DNA from: Spirochaetales bacterium
GTDB lineage: Bacteria > Spirochaetota > Spirochaetia > SZUA-6 > DRHE01
Length of the DNA stretch: 46,414 nucleotides
Direction of reading: 5' to 3'
Assembly (NCBI GenBank): GCA_030615505.1
Contig: JAUWZD010000028.1
Location: 1 to 46,414, forward strand
Shown: piece by piece, positions 17,408-25,342 of the stretch
Layout: each line of letters opens with the position of its first letter
Position numbering within the stretch: position 1 is the stretch's first letter
The notes under the pieces: model-generated
Told to the model about the DNA's origin: nothing
The model's database searches: none
What the model saw: only the letters and a program-made list of their open reading frames with translations
Made by a program: the position numbers and the translations under genes

Positions 17408-18940
17408 ATGACCGGCAAACAACTCTCCTCTTTAATATTGAATCTGGATATAGTCGAAACACGGGGGAGTAATAATCCGGAGATCCTGGGAGTAACGTAC
17501 GACTCAAGGAGAGTTCAGCCGGGGGATCTCTTCACAGCCTTAGAGGGCTTTCATACCGACGGCCACTTGTTTATTGAACAAGCCATAGATGCAGGTGCTT
17601 CCGCTGTTCTTCACTCCGGGAAACTATCCTCCTATCGGAAGAATATCGATTATATTCGGATTGATGACTCTCGCCGGGCACTCTCCTCCGTATCGGCGGC
17701 CTTTCATGATCATCCCTCAGAGGAGCTTACCGTGATCGGGGTTACGGGCACAGACGGAAAAAGCAGCACCGTCTGGTTCATCTATCAGCTTTTAGAAGCA
17801 CTCGGTGCTTCTTCCGGCTTCATATCTACGGTTAATCTTAAAACAGGTGAGGAAGTAGAAAAGAATCCCTTACGCCAGTCCACACCGGAGGCACCGGAAG
17901 TCCAGTGCATGCTCAGACTGATGGTGGATTCGGGCAAGAAATACGCTGTGATCGAAGCCACCTCGCACGGTCTGTCCGAGAGAACATGCAGGCTTAAGGA
18001 TGTACAGTTTAATGCGGCCGTTTTAACAAACATCTCCCACGAACATTTAGAATTTCACGGCACCCTCAAGCAGTACCGCTCTGATAAGGCCAATTTATTT
18101 CGAAAGCTATCCGGCACGGGCCCCTCAAAGAGCCAAACGGGCGCATCTGACTTCGGTGTGGTCAACTTAGATGATACTAATTACAGATTCTTCTTAAACC
18201 AGACTGATGCTCAGACATATACCTACAGCATGAAAACTAAAGAAGCGGATCTTTTTGCAGGTAATTTCGAACCGGATATACAGGGCACCGGCTTTACCAT
18301 TCATCTGCATGATGAAAAGGAAAGGGCTCACTTGAATCTCCCGGGCTTGTTTAATGTGGAAAATCTTTTAGCCGCTTCTCTTACGGTTTTGAAGCTTCTG
18401 GATATCGGCTTGAATGATATCTGTCCCCTCTTTCCTTCTCTTAAAGGTGTTAAGGGACGCATGGAGTGCATAGACCTTGGACAGCCCTTTCGTCTCATGG
18501 TGGATTATGCACATACCCCCGAATCCTTTGAAAAACTCTTTCCACTAGTAAAGAAATATACCCCCGGATCCCTTTTAGCGGTATTCGGGTCAGCCGGTGA
18601 AAGGGACCGCAAAAAGCGCCCCCTTCAGGGCCGCCTGGCCGCAGAATTCTGTGATTTTTTAGTGCTGACCGATGAGGATCCCAGGGAAGAGAAAAGCATG
18701 GCTATTCTTAAAGAAATCGCCGCAGGCTGTGCAGGTATGAAAGAAGGAAGGGATCTGTTCTTAGAACCGGACCGCAAAAAGGCCATACGCCTGGCTATAT
18801 CTGAAGCCCGGAAGGGGGATACCCTGCTTCTCCTGGGTAAAGGCCATGAACAGAGCATTATCCATGCCCAGGGTCCTGTGCCCTGGGATGAAGCGGAAGC
18901 TGCCCGCAGCATCCTGAAAGAGATGGGTTTCGGAAGTTGA
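17408..18940 (+). CDS. murE: UDP-MurNAc-L-Ala-D-Glu ligase for the third peptide residue
   Basis: This 510-residue cytoplasmic enzyme adds the diamino acid to UDP-MurNAc-dipeptide during peptidoglycan synthesis. Domain 1 shows VTYDSRRVQPGDLF; domain 2 the ATP loop GVTGTDGKSST, the carbamylated-lysine region and TNISHEHLEFHGT; domain 3 VDYAHTPESFE, FGSAGERDRKKR and KGHEQ. The specificity motif reads TDEDPREE where diaminopimelate-adding enzymes have DNPR. That points to a different diamino acid; ornithine is known in spirochaete cell walls. It is followed by a propeller protein with 4-nt overlap and then ddl, forming a wall-synthesis cluster. Confidence 0.95.
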   Translation: MTGKQLSSLILNLDIVETRGSNNPEILGVTYDSRRVQPGDLFTALEGFHTDGHLFIEQAIDAGASAVLHSGKLSSYRKNIDYIRIDDSRRALSSVSAAFHDHPSEELTVIGVTGTDGKSSTVWFIYQLLEALGASSGFISTVNLKTGEEVEKNPLRQSTPEAPEVQCMLRLMVDSGKKYAVIEATSHGLSERTCRLKDVQFNAAVLTNISHEHLEFHGTLKQYRSDKANLFRKLSGTGPSKSQTGASDFGVVNLDDTNYRFFLNQTDAQTYTYSMKTKEADLFAGNFEPDIQGTGFTIHLHDEKERAHLNLPGLFNVENLLAASLTVLKLLDIGLNDICPLFPSLKGVKGRMECIDLGQPFRLMVDYAHTPESFEKLFPLVKKYTPGSLLAVFGSAGERDRKKRPLQGRLAAEFCDFLVLTDEDPREEKSMAILKEIAAGCAGMKEGRDLFLEPDRKKAIRLAISEARKGDTLLLLGKGHEQSIIHAQGPVPWDEAEAARSILKEMGFGS

Positions 18941-20982
18941 GAGTTTTTCCATTTGTGCCTTGCACTTGCACCCTCACCTGCACCCGCATCTACACCCTCA
19001 CCTGCATCTGCCTACTCCTTACCTGCCCATTACTTTCTGCAGATAAAGCTAAAAGCAAACGCCCTCAACCTGAAGAGCAGGTGGGAATCGCCTCCATCTC
19101 TATCGTGAACCCCCTGGCTGGAGATCTTCCGGATGCCCGTGTGATTTTAGATAATCTGCTCCAGGTTTGGGAAAAAGACTACAGCAGCCGGGTGGCTTTA
19201 GTATATGAGCAGATTACACCCGCCATGCCCATGGTTTCTATCAATATAGAGAATAAGGGGAAGCTTACAAGAGTTCGGGTAACCCTAACAGCGCCCGGTT
19301 ATGCCCCAAAAACACTCATATCTACCCTTTCTGAGAAGGGGGAGAAAAGTCTACCTTCAGTAGCTGCCGGCAGTATCTTCTATCTCTGGGCTTCACTTAA
19401 GAATTTTTTGTTGCCTTCACATCCAACGCCCCCATCACCGCCTCAACTGACCGGTATGCTCCTATTGGAGTCCTTATCCCTTTTTGATATTGAGGTAGAG
19501 AAGCTTGAGCCCACAGGCTGCGCCGGCGGAATCTCAGGACCGGTCATAGCCTTTTCCAGGAGATTCCTCCATCTTGGCCCTCTCCTGGAAATAAGCACTT
19601 ATACTATGTGGGACATCAATTCACGCATCAAACTGCCTGAAGATTTTATTATCACCGATATCTGCTTGAACCCCCTGGATCAGCCTGTACTGTTCAATGC
19701 CAACAATGGTACGGCCGCTTATTTTGATGCGTATACAGGGGAGACAGAGTTGTTTCAAACGGGCCTTACCCTTGCCGAGCATTTTACAGGACTGCCCGGA
19801 GGAGGATTTGCCCTGCTTAAGGACAGTCATATACTGCGTTTTTACAGGAAAGGGAATGAGCTTAGAAGTGAAACGGCAGTACTGCCGCCCGGAATATATT
19901 CAGGCCTGGCTTCTGATCCTGATAGCAGGCTCTGGATATTCGATCTTAAAGAGAGGCGTGTAAGGATCTTAAACCGTGACGGAGAAGATATCCTCTCTAT
20001 TAAACCTGTAATAGAGCCCGCCGTCCTCATCTTGCCCCAATTGCTCAAGATCTATCCGGACGGAAGCTTTCTATTAGGAAGTTCCGGCGAGCTGTGGCGA
20101 TTCAGTGCCCAGGGACTTCCCCTATGGCGCCTTACCGCCATAGAAGCTCTTCATGGAGAAGCGCTTCCTGCTTTTTTCCGCATATGTTTGTCTAAGGACG
20201 GCCGTTCCTTTTTTATGCTTGACCCCCAATCTATGCGTATTTTAAAATTCAGGGAGTCCTCTTCTGAAACAGAGAGCGAACTTGGCGCCCATCAATATCT
20301 TATTTCTCCAAAATTTCATGGGACGAACCAGAGCATACCTGTACGGGCCGAAGAAAAGAGAGCGCTCTGCCTTGCTGTTCTTGCTCAAAAGCTAAAGAGA
20401 GAACTTCTCCTGCCCGAGGCGGAGAGAATGTACGGCAAAAGCCTTGCCCTTTACCGAAGCCTTCGCAGCCGCGATCCCGTGGATCCCCTTTATCCTGCCG
20501 TTATAAGAGGATTGACCCGGAAACGAAGTGCCATTAGAGGTATTCTGTTTGAAGAACGGATTCTGGATATTTCCGTACCTTCCTTGAATTTCTCACAGCT
20601 TAAAGGTTTTAGGCTGATACTTAAGAACCGCTTTATGGAGGAAGTAGAAGATATCCGGATAACGGCCCGCCTGGCTGGTCTGAGTTGGTGTTCACCGCTT
20701 TCAAATCCGGACAGGCTGGAAGCGGGTGAGGAGGCTCTCATTCCTATCTTCCTGCAGGAGAACGATCTTATAAATACAGAGGAGGATCTCAGGCTCAGAC
20801 TATCCGTGCAGATCAGTTTTATCCATAGAAGCATTCAAAAATCCGTTTACTTCCAAACTCCGATGATTATGGCGCGGCCTTCAGCCGCATCTGACGGAAA
20901 AATGACTCTATCCGCAAAGCGTATATTGCCATATACTCATTTTTATGAAGAAGAGAATGGTCTGCATACTCTTCGGTGGTAA
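18937..20982 (+). CDS. Predicted secreted beta-propeller protein between murE and ddl
   Basis: This protein of up to 681 residues is not one I recognise by name. It begins with a TTG overlapping the murE stop by 4 nt and has a cysteine/threonine-rich hydrophobic leader (about 35 residues), so it is probably exported. Residues 80-170 include a small alpha/beta-like segment; residues 190-450 contain repeated strand patterns with Asp-Gly and Gly-x-Leu turns (ILNRDGEDILSI, IYPDGSFLLGSSGELWRFS) like an NHL or similar propeller. Residues 480-530 look helical, and residues 540-650 look like an immunoglobulin-type beta domain. Its end overlaps ddl by 38 nt. A role at the cell wall or envelope is suggested only by position. 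Confidence 0.7.
   Translation: MRVFPFVPCTCTLTCTRIYTLTCICLLLTCPLLSADKAKSKRPQPEEQVGIASISIVNPLAGDLPDARVILDNLLQVWEKDYSSRVALVYEQITPAMPMVSINIENKGKLTRVRVTLTAPGYAPKTLISTLSEKGEKSLPSVAAGSIFYLWASLKNFLLPSHPTPPSPPQLTGMLLLESLSLFDIEVEKLEPTGCAGGISGPVIAFSRRFLHLGPLLEISTYTMWDINSRIKLPEDFIITDICLNPLDQPVLFNANNGTAAYFDAYTGETELFQTGLTLAEHFTGLPGGGFALLKDSHILRFYRKGNELRSETAVLPPGIYSGLASDPDSRLWIFDLKERRVRILNRDGEDILSIKPVIEPAVLILPQLLKIYPDGSFLLGSSGELWRFSAQGLPLWRLTAIEALHGEALPAFFRICLSKDGRSFFMLDPQSMRILKFRESSSETESELGAHQYLISPKFHGTNQSIPVRAEEKRALCLAVLAQKLKRELLLPEAERMYGKSLALYRSLRSRDPVDPLYPAVIRGLTRKRSAIRGILFEERILDISVPSLNFSQLKGFRLILKNRFMEEVEDIRITARLAGLSWCSPLSNPDRLEAGEEALIPIFLQENDLINTEEDLRLRLSVQISFIHRSIQKSVYFQTPMIMARPSAASDGKMTLSAKRILPYTHFYEEENGLHTLRW
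18966..19013 (+). repeat. Degenerate 12-bp tandem repeat inside the signal-peptide region
   Basis: About four imperfect copies of a 12-bp unit of the form TGCACCCTCACC follow each other and encode Cys/Thr-rich tetrapeptides (CTLT, CTRI, YTLT, CICL) in the leader of the propeller protein. The period is a multiple of three, so copy-number changes would alter the leader length without a frameshift. Confidence 0.6.
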
Positions 20983-22027
20983 ATCCGGTGAGCATGAAGT
21001 TTCCCTTAAATCAGCCGCCTCGGTAGCGAAACATCTGGACAGGGTTAAGTATGGGATCATTCTAATCGGAATTGAAAAAGGGGGAAAGTGGTACCTGCAA
21101 AACGAAGGCCATTTTACTCAAATCCCCGGACAGGGAGAGGCCCTGGCTATAGAAGAGCTTGATAAACCTGTCTCTGTGGTGCCTGGTGATGGAATTCATC
21201 AGAACAATCAGAGACTGGACATCGATGTTGTATTTCCCGTTCTCCACGGAACCTATGGTGAGGACGGAACCGTGCAGGGTTTATTAGAAATAGCCGGCCT
21301 GCCCTATGTGGGAGCAGGGGTTTTAGGAAGCTCCCTTGCCATGGATAAGGAAAAAACCAAGAAGATATGGATAGAAGCGTGCCTTCCTGTGGTTAATTTC
21401 ATAGTTATCAGGGATACTTCCCGCAGCAGCTTAAAGCGGATCAAGGAGGCATTTCCCTTTCCTGTTTTCGTCAAGCCCGCTGCAGCCGGCTCCTCCGTAG
21501 GTATAACCAAGGTCCACTCCGCTAAGGAGCTTTTGCCCGCCCTTAAAGATGCGTTTCGGTTTGACATTAAAGTTTTAGTTGAGCCATCCATCACCGGCCG
21601 GGAGATAGAATGCGCGGTGCTGGGTAATGCCCTTCCTGAGGCTTTTTTGCCGGGTGAGATTATTCCTGTTCATGAATTCTACAGCTATGAGGCTAAGTAT
21701 ATTGATCCTGAAGGAGCACAGCTTAAATATCCTGCTGATATTCCTGATGATATACGGCATAGAATCATGAATCTGGCAGTAGAAGCCTTTCGCTGTGCGG
21801 AATGCTCAGGAATGGCACGGGTTGATTTCTTTTGGGAGGATAAATCAGATCGGGTCTACCTGAATGAGATCAATACCATCCCCGGCTTCACTAATATCAG
21901 CATGTATCCCAAGATGTGTGAGACATCAGGTCTTTCTTACCCTGAGCTGTTGGGCCGCTTGATCGATCTGGCAGTGGAGCGGTACAGCCGGAGACGAGCC
22001 TTGATCTATTCGTACGAGAAAAAGTAA
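20945..22027 (+). CDS. ddl: D-alanine-D-alanine ligase
   Basis: This 360-residue ATP-grasp enzyme joins two D-alanines for peptidoglycan precursors. Visible are the N-terminal FGGKSGEHEVSL, the LHGTYGEDGTVQGLLE loop, ATP-binding FVKPAAAGSSVGITKV, EFYSYEAKY in the omega-loop (Tyr, as in D-Ala-D-Ala rather than D-lactate enzymes), and the metal-binding ARVDFFW and LNEINTIPGFT. Its ATG lies 38 nt inside the end of the propeller gene in another frame. It completes the murE-propeller-ddl cluster. Confidence 0.96.
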   Translation: MKKRMVCILFGGKSGEHEVSLKSAASVAKHLDRVKYGIILIGIEKGGKWYLQNEGHFTQIPGQGEALAIEELDKPVSVVPGDGIHQNNQRLDIDVVFPVLHGTYGEDGTVQGLLEIAGLPYVGAGVLGSSLAMDKEKTKKIWIEACLPVVNFIVIRDTSRSSLKRIKEAFPFPVFVKPAAAGSSVGITKVHSAKELLPALKDAFRFDIKVLVEPSITGREIECAVLGNALPEAFLPGEIIPVHEFYSYEAKYIDPEGAQLKYPADIPDDIRHRIMNLAVEAFRCAECSGMARVDFFWEDKSDRVYLNEINTIPGFTNISMYPKMCETSGLSYPELLGRLIDLAVERYSRRRALIYSYEKK

Positions 22028-22032
22028 GATGC

Positions 22033-22473
22033 TTATAAACAATTTTCATACCCGTGCAATTCTGGGAAATACTTTGCATATATGCCTCGATCTCTGGTAA
22101 GGATGGCATTGCACTTTACTAAAGCGAAACCTCCAATATAAAAATCCGAAAGAAAATGCTCTTTCAGAATCAGCTTATAACCACACTGGGGGCATTTAGC
22201 CTTAGCTTTTCTCTTTAAATATTTAATCCACGCATTTGCTGCAGTAATGACAGAATCCTTATCAAGCGGCAGTATGGTAATTTTATGTTCCCGCAAAAAT
22301 ACTTCCAATAGCTTTGTGTTTCCCTTAAATTGGGGCATAAGCTCTCCGAACACCACCGATGGGGCAACCAGATCATCCCCTTTAGTTAAAGCAGTGTATA
22401 ACTTTTCTTGACAGTCTCTGAATTCATCCTTTAGTATATCTATTAGTATCGTTGTATCAACACAGATTCTCAA
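22033..22473 (-). CDS. PIN-domain toxin (VapC type) with zinc-ribbon insert
   Basis: This 146-residue protein has the PIN nuclease acidic residues: Asp in CVDTTILID near the N terminus, Glu in SVVFGELMP near residue 45, Asp in LSDFYIGG and Asp in LTRDRGIY. A short insert before the third acid, with CPQCG but without an obvious second cysteine pair, resembles a partial zinc ribbon seen in a PIN subgroup. As a VapC it would cleave RNA and arrest growth. It overlaps the AbrB-type antitoxin by 4 nt, antitoxin first, the usual order. Confidence 0.88.
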   Translation of the reverse strand: MRICVDTTILIDILKDEFRDCQEKLYTALTKGDDLVAPSVVFGELMPQFKGNTKLLEVFLREHKITILPLDKDSVITAANAWIKYLKRKAKAKCPQCGYKLILKEHFLSDFYIGGFALVKCNAILTRDRGIYAKYFPELHGYENCL

Positions 22474-22691
22474 TTCACTTCGCCCCTGACTCTATTCATA
22501 TACTCCATTGTCGTGGATCCATTTTTAAACTTTCCGCGCCACTTCCTGTGTAAAGCCCTGATAGGATCAATCACTAAAACATATTTTTTTCCCTCTTTAG
22601 CTATGTCCACTTCAGCTCCGGGAACGATACCTAATTCTTTTCTAACCCTTTGGGGTATTGTGATCTGATATTTTGCTGTTACTTTAGACAT
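22470..22691 (-). CDS. AbrB/MazE-type antitoxin (VapB)
   Basis: This 73-residue protein is a swapped-hairpin AbrB DNA-binding antitoxin: VTAKYQITIPQRVRKELGI followed by PGAEVDIAKEGKKYVL, with a C-terminal tail that would wrap the PIN toxin. GGAGG lies at good spacing before the ATG. It partners the downstream PIN protein and probably autoregulates through the GGTATACC palindrome in its promoter region. Confidence 0.92.
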   Translation of the reverse strand: MSKVTAKYQITIPQRVRKELGIVPGAEVDIAKEGKKYVLVIDPIRALHRKWRGKFKNGSTTMEYMNRVRGEVN

Positions 22692-22708
22692 TTATTGCCT
22701 CCAATCAC

Positions 22709-22759
22709 GGTATACCATTTTATAATAATAAGCATACTTATACCAGCTTTAATTGTCAA
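22709..22759 (-). promoter_or_regulatory. VapBC promoter and candidate operator
   Basis: On the reverse strand TTGACA (22754-22759) and TATGCT (22731-22736) are 17 nt apart. A perfect palindrome, GGTATACC, lies at 22709-22716 between the start site and the GGAGG ribosome binding site, a natural position for autorepression by the antitoxin. Confidence 0.6.
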
Positions 22760-22854
22760 TATCAGTCTTCACATAACCTTCGCATTGCTTTCATTACATC
22801 TTCATAGAGAGTTTGTACTCTTATAATCAGAAAAACTTAAACAGGAGGTTTGTG

Positions 22855-23295
22855 ATGAAAGATACTAAATTGAGAAAAGCCTTTATTGTATCCGCCGTTC
22901 TCATCCTGTCTGCAGTGGTTGGATACGGCTGCAATTTCACCTTTAATCTTGTGGATGCAGAGGGTTCTGTCCGAGCCATTTTGCCCGGAGAGAGGGTGGA
23001 TCTTGTACTGAATGAAAACTACACCTTAGAGGTGAGCTACACAGAGGATCACGGAAATTGTAAGCTGCCCCCTGAGGACACTGATTTTCTCCTCGATGAG
23101 GAAAAATGGAAGACGAGTAAAGACCATCTTCCTCTTACACTTTTAAAGAACATAGTTTGGCAGGATTCCGGCTCACGGACCCATACTGCCGAACTCTCCT
23201 TTTTAGCAGTCCGGCCCGGAACATGGGACCTGGAGGTTTTAAGGGAATGTGATAAGGGGGGCTACGATGAGATCCTCCACTTTCTTGTCAATTAA
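22855..23295 (+). CDS. Small exported protein, possible chagasin-like fold
   Basis: This 146-residue protein has an N-terminal signal (MKDTKLRKAF then a hydrophobic run to VVGYGC). The cysteine at residue 26 could be lipidated, though the preceding residues fit a lipobox only loosely. The mature part is all-beta in character, and its C-terminal TAELSFLAVRPGTWDLEVLREC resembles the last strands of I42 (chagasin-type) protease inhibitors, a weak similarity. The start is ATG 22855 because AGGAGG lies 6 nt upstream. It is 18 nt from the iron-sulfur membrane protein and probably co-transcribed, which may mean it is a periplasmic partner instead. Confidence 0.65.
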   Translation: MKDTKLRKAFIVSAVLILSAVVGYGCNFTFNLVDAEGSVRAILPGERVDLVLNENYTLEVSYTEDHGNCKLPPEDTDFLLDEEKWKTSKDHLPLTLLKNIVWQDSGSRTHTAELSFLAVRPGTWDLEVLRECDKGGYDEILHFLVN

Positions 23296-23313
23296 CGGGA
23301 AAGAGGAGAAATT

Positions 23314-24480
23314 ATGACTATCCGGTCGGTAAAAAAGAATCAGGTAAAGAAACAGAGCTGGGTTAAACGTGTAATCCAGATCGGCTTTTTCCTCTTTGTA
23401 CTTCTTCTGGTACTTTCCCACACCCTAAAGGAGAGGGGGATCTCCCTTCCCCTGTCCACAGCCAACTTCCACGCCATCTGTCCCTTCGGTGCGGTAGAAA
23501 CAGTGGGCCGCCTGATTACACAGGCAAAATTCATCCCTAAAACCAATTCCTCCAATCTTTGGATCTTCCTGGCCTCCATAGCCTCGGCCGCTCTGATCGG
23601 CGCTGTGTTCTGCGGATGGCTCTGCCCCCTGGGCTCGCTTCAGTACTGGATTGGGAAATTCGGCAAGAAAATATTTAAAAAGCGCTACAACCGCATTATT
23701 CCGCCAAGGCTGGATCACCTGCTCGGCTATCTTCGCTATATTGTTCTTATTATTATAGTGGTACAGACTACCCGGCTTTTAACCCTTGTCTTTGTCCGGG
23801 TGGACCCTTACTATGCGCTCTTTCATTTCTGGACAGGCGAGGCCCTCTTGAGCGCAGTGATTGTTCTAGGTCTGGTGGTAACTGCTTCCCTGTTCATGGA
23901 GCGGCCCTGGTGCAGGTGGCTCTGCCCGTTCGGTGCTGTTCAGGGTCTGGTACAGCTTATATCCCCCTGGAAAATCCGGCGTGATGAAAAGAGCTGTATC
24001 TCCTGCGGTCTATGCAGCAAAGCCTGTCCGATGAGAATCCCTGTAGACAAAAAGAAAGCAGTGCTTGATACGCGCTGTAATCGCTGTGGAGAATGTCTTG
24101 CTGTGTGCCCTGCAGCAGGCGCTTTGGATCATTCCCTTGGGAAAATAAAATTTTCTCTTAAAAACAGATTTATAACAGCCGCTCTCGTTCTTGTTATCTT
24201 CGCAGCGCCTGTTATAATCGCTCAGCAGACCGGTCTTTATAAAACAAGCAATAAACCTGTCATCAGTGAAGGCCGGATGAAAATTGAAGAGATCAGAAGC
24301 AGCCTGACAATCGATGAGCTGGCTGTCGGATTTTCCCTGGAGGTTCCCTTCCTGCTGGAATACCTTGGACTGCCGGATACCCTGCCCGGCTCCACCAGGC
24401 TGAAGGATATTGAGGATGTGGTTGAGGATGTAACCACCAGGACTATACGGGCCAGGATGGAGGCTTTCGGGGCTGACTGA
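23314..24480 (+). CDS. NapH/YccM-like membrane iron-sulfur protein
   Basis: This 388-residue inner-membrane protein has about five membrane segments, two CxxxCP motifs (FCGWLCPLGS near residue 108 and CRWLCPFGA near residue 203) and two ferredoxin-type clusters (CISCGLCSKACP and CNRCGECLAVCP) near residues 230 and 252. This matches the NapH/NosR/YccM electron-transfer family, which relays electrons between the quinone pool and periplasmic or cytoplasmic acceptors. A C-terminal segment (SLTIDELAVGFSLEVPFLLEYLGLP) resembles the small helical domain found in some family members. The redox partner is not identifiable here. Confidence 0.85.
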   Translation: MTIRSVKKNQVKKQSWVKRVIQIGFFLFVLLLVLSHTLKERGISLPLSTANFHAICPFGAVETVGRLITQAKFIPKTNSSNLWIFLASIASAALIGAVFCGWLCPLGSLQYWIGKFGKKIFKKRYNRIIPPRLDHLLGYLRYIVLIIIVVQTTRLLTLVFVRVDPYYALFHFWTGEALLSAVIVLGLVVTASLFMERPWCRWLCPFGAVQGLVQLISPWKIRRDEKSCISCGLCSKACPMRIPVDKKKAVLDTRCNRCGECLAVCPAAGALDHSLGKIKFSLKNRFITAALVLVIFAAPVIIAQQTGLYKTSNKPVISEGRMKIEEIRSSLTIDELAVGFSLEVPFLLEYLGLPDTLPGSTRLKDIEDVVEDVTTRTIRARMEAFGAD

Positions 24481-24512
24481 AGCAAATAAAAGGGTACTGG
24501 CGAAAAGATTCT

Positions 24513-25202
24513 TCATTTCACTTTGCCGGCAAAACGGTATCCGAAACCCCGGACCGTTTCAATCCATGCTGCATTCCCCAGCTTGGCCCTTAGATTTTTA
24601 ATATGAGTATCTATGGTTCGTTCGGAACCCTCCACCATGTAATCAAGGCATTCTCCCAAAAGACGCTCCCTCTCCACAACCCTGCCGGGATTATCGGAAA
24701 GATACAGTAATATATTCCATTCCGCAGCGGTCAAATCGATCTTTCTGCCGTCTACACTGGCCTGATGGGCGGGGCTGTCTATATACAGGTTATGATCATC
24801 CAATTCCCATTCTTCACTCCCTCTTTTTAAGGGAATATCTTTCCGGCTCCTCTTAAGGATGGCCTTAACCCTTAAAGAAACTTCCTTTGGGGAGAAGGGC
24901 TTAACCACATAATCATCACCCCCCACCTCAAACCCTGCAATCCTGTCCGATTCAGAGCTTTTTGCAGTCAGAAAGAGGATAGGGATATCCTCCTCCCTTT
25001 TAATAATCCTGGCAAGCTGAAAACCGCTGCCGTCCGGAAGCATGACATCTAAAACAATTAAATCCGGCCGTTTTACCTTAATAGCATCCATTACCCCGCG
25101 GATTCGATCAAATTCATACAGCTCATGGTCATCTAATTTCAGATAGGAGGCAAGAGCCTCCCTTAAATTCTCATTATCCTCAACTAAAAAAATATAGGCC
25201 AT
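24513..25202 (-). CDS. OmpR/PhoB-family response regulator
   Basis: This 229-residue protein has a receiver domain (LVEDNENLR acidic pair, phospho-acceptor Asp in VLDVMLPDGSG, Thr in FLTAKS, Lys in VVKPFS) and a C-terminal winged-helix DNA-binding domain (LTAAEWNILLYLSDNPGRVVERERLL to RTIDTHIKNLRAKLG and VRGFGYRF). I chose ATG 25202 (MAYIFLVED), where the receiver domain begins; a longer frame adds 25 residues without homology. No histidine kinase gene is adjacent, so its signal is unknown. It reads toward the iron-sulfur gene convergently. Confidence 0.92.
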   Translation of the reverse strand: MAYIFLVEDNENLREALASYLKLDDHELYEFDRIRGVMDAIKVKRPDLIVLDVMLPDGSGFQLARIIKREEDIPILFLTAKSSESDRIAGFEVGGDDYVVKPFSPKEVSLRVKAILKRSRKDIPLKRGSEEWELDDHNLYIDSPAHQASVDGRKIDLTAAEWNILLYLSDNPGRVVERERLLGECLDYMVEGSERTIDTHIKNLRAKLGNAAWIETVRGFGYRFAGKVK

Positions 25203-25342
25203 AGCGCTATTCTTTATCGTCTGCAGTGAAAAATCAAGATTATTTCTGAATCTTTCCGGAGAATGAGTATTGCACATAGATCAGACGCCCTGCGGGTATA
25301 GTCAGTAACCATAAAGACTTAAGAGGGGAATTTGAAGATATC

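Noticed and set aside
24550-24575. GTTTCAATCCA sequence resembling a CRISPR repeat end
   Set aside because: It lies inside the DNA-binding domain coding sequence of the response regulator, and only the terminal bases agree with the element at 43580.
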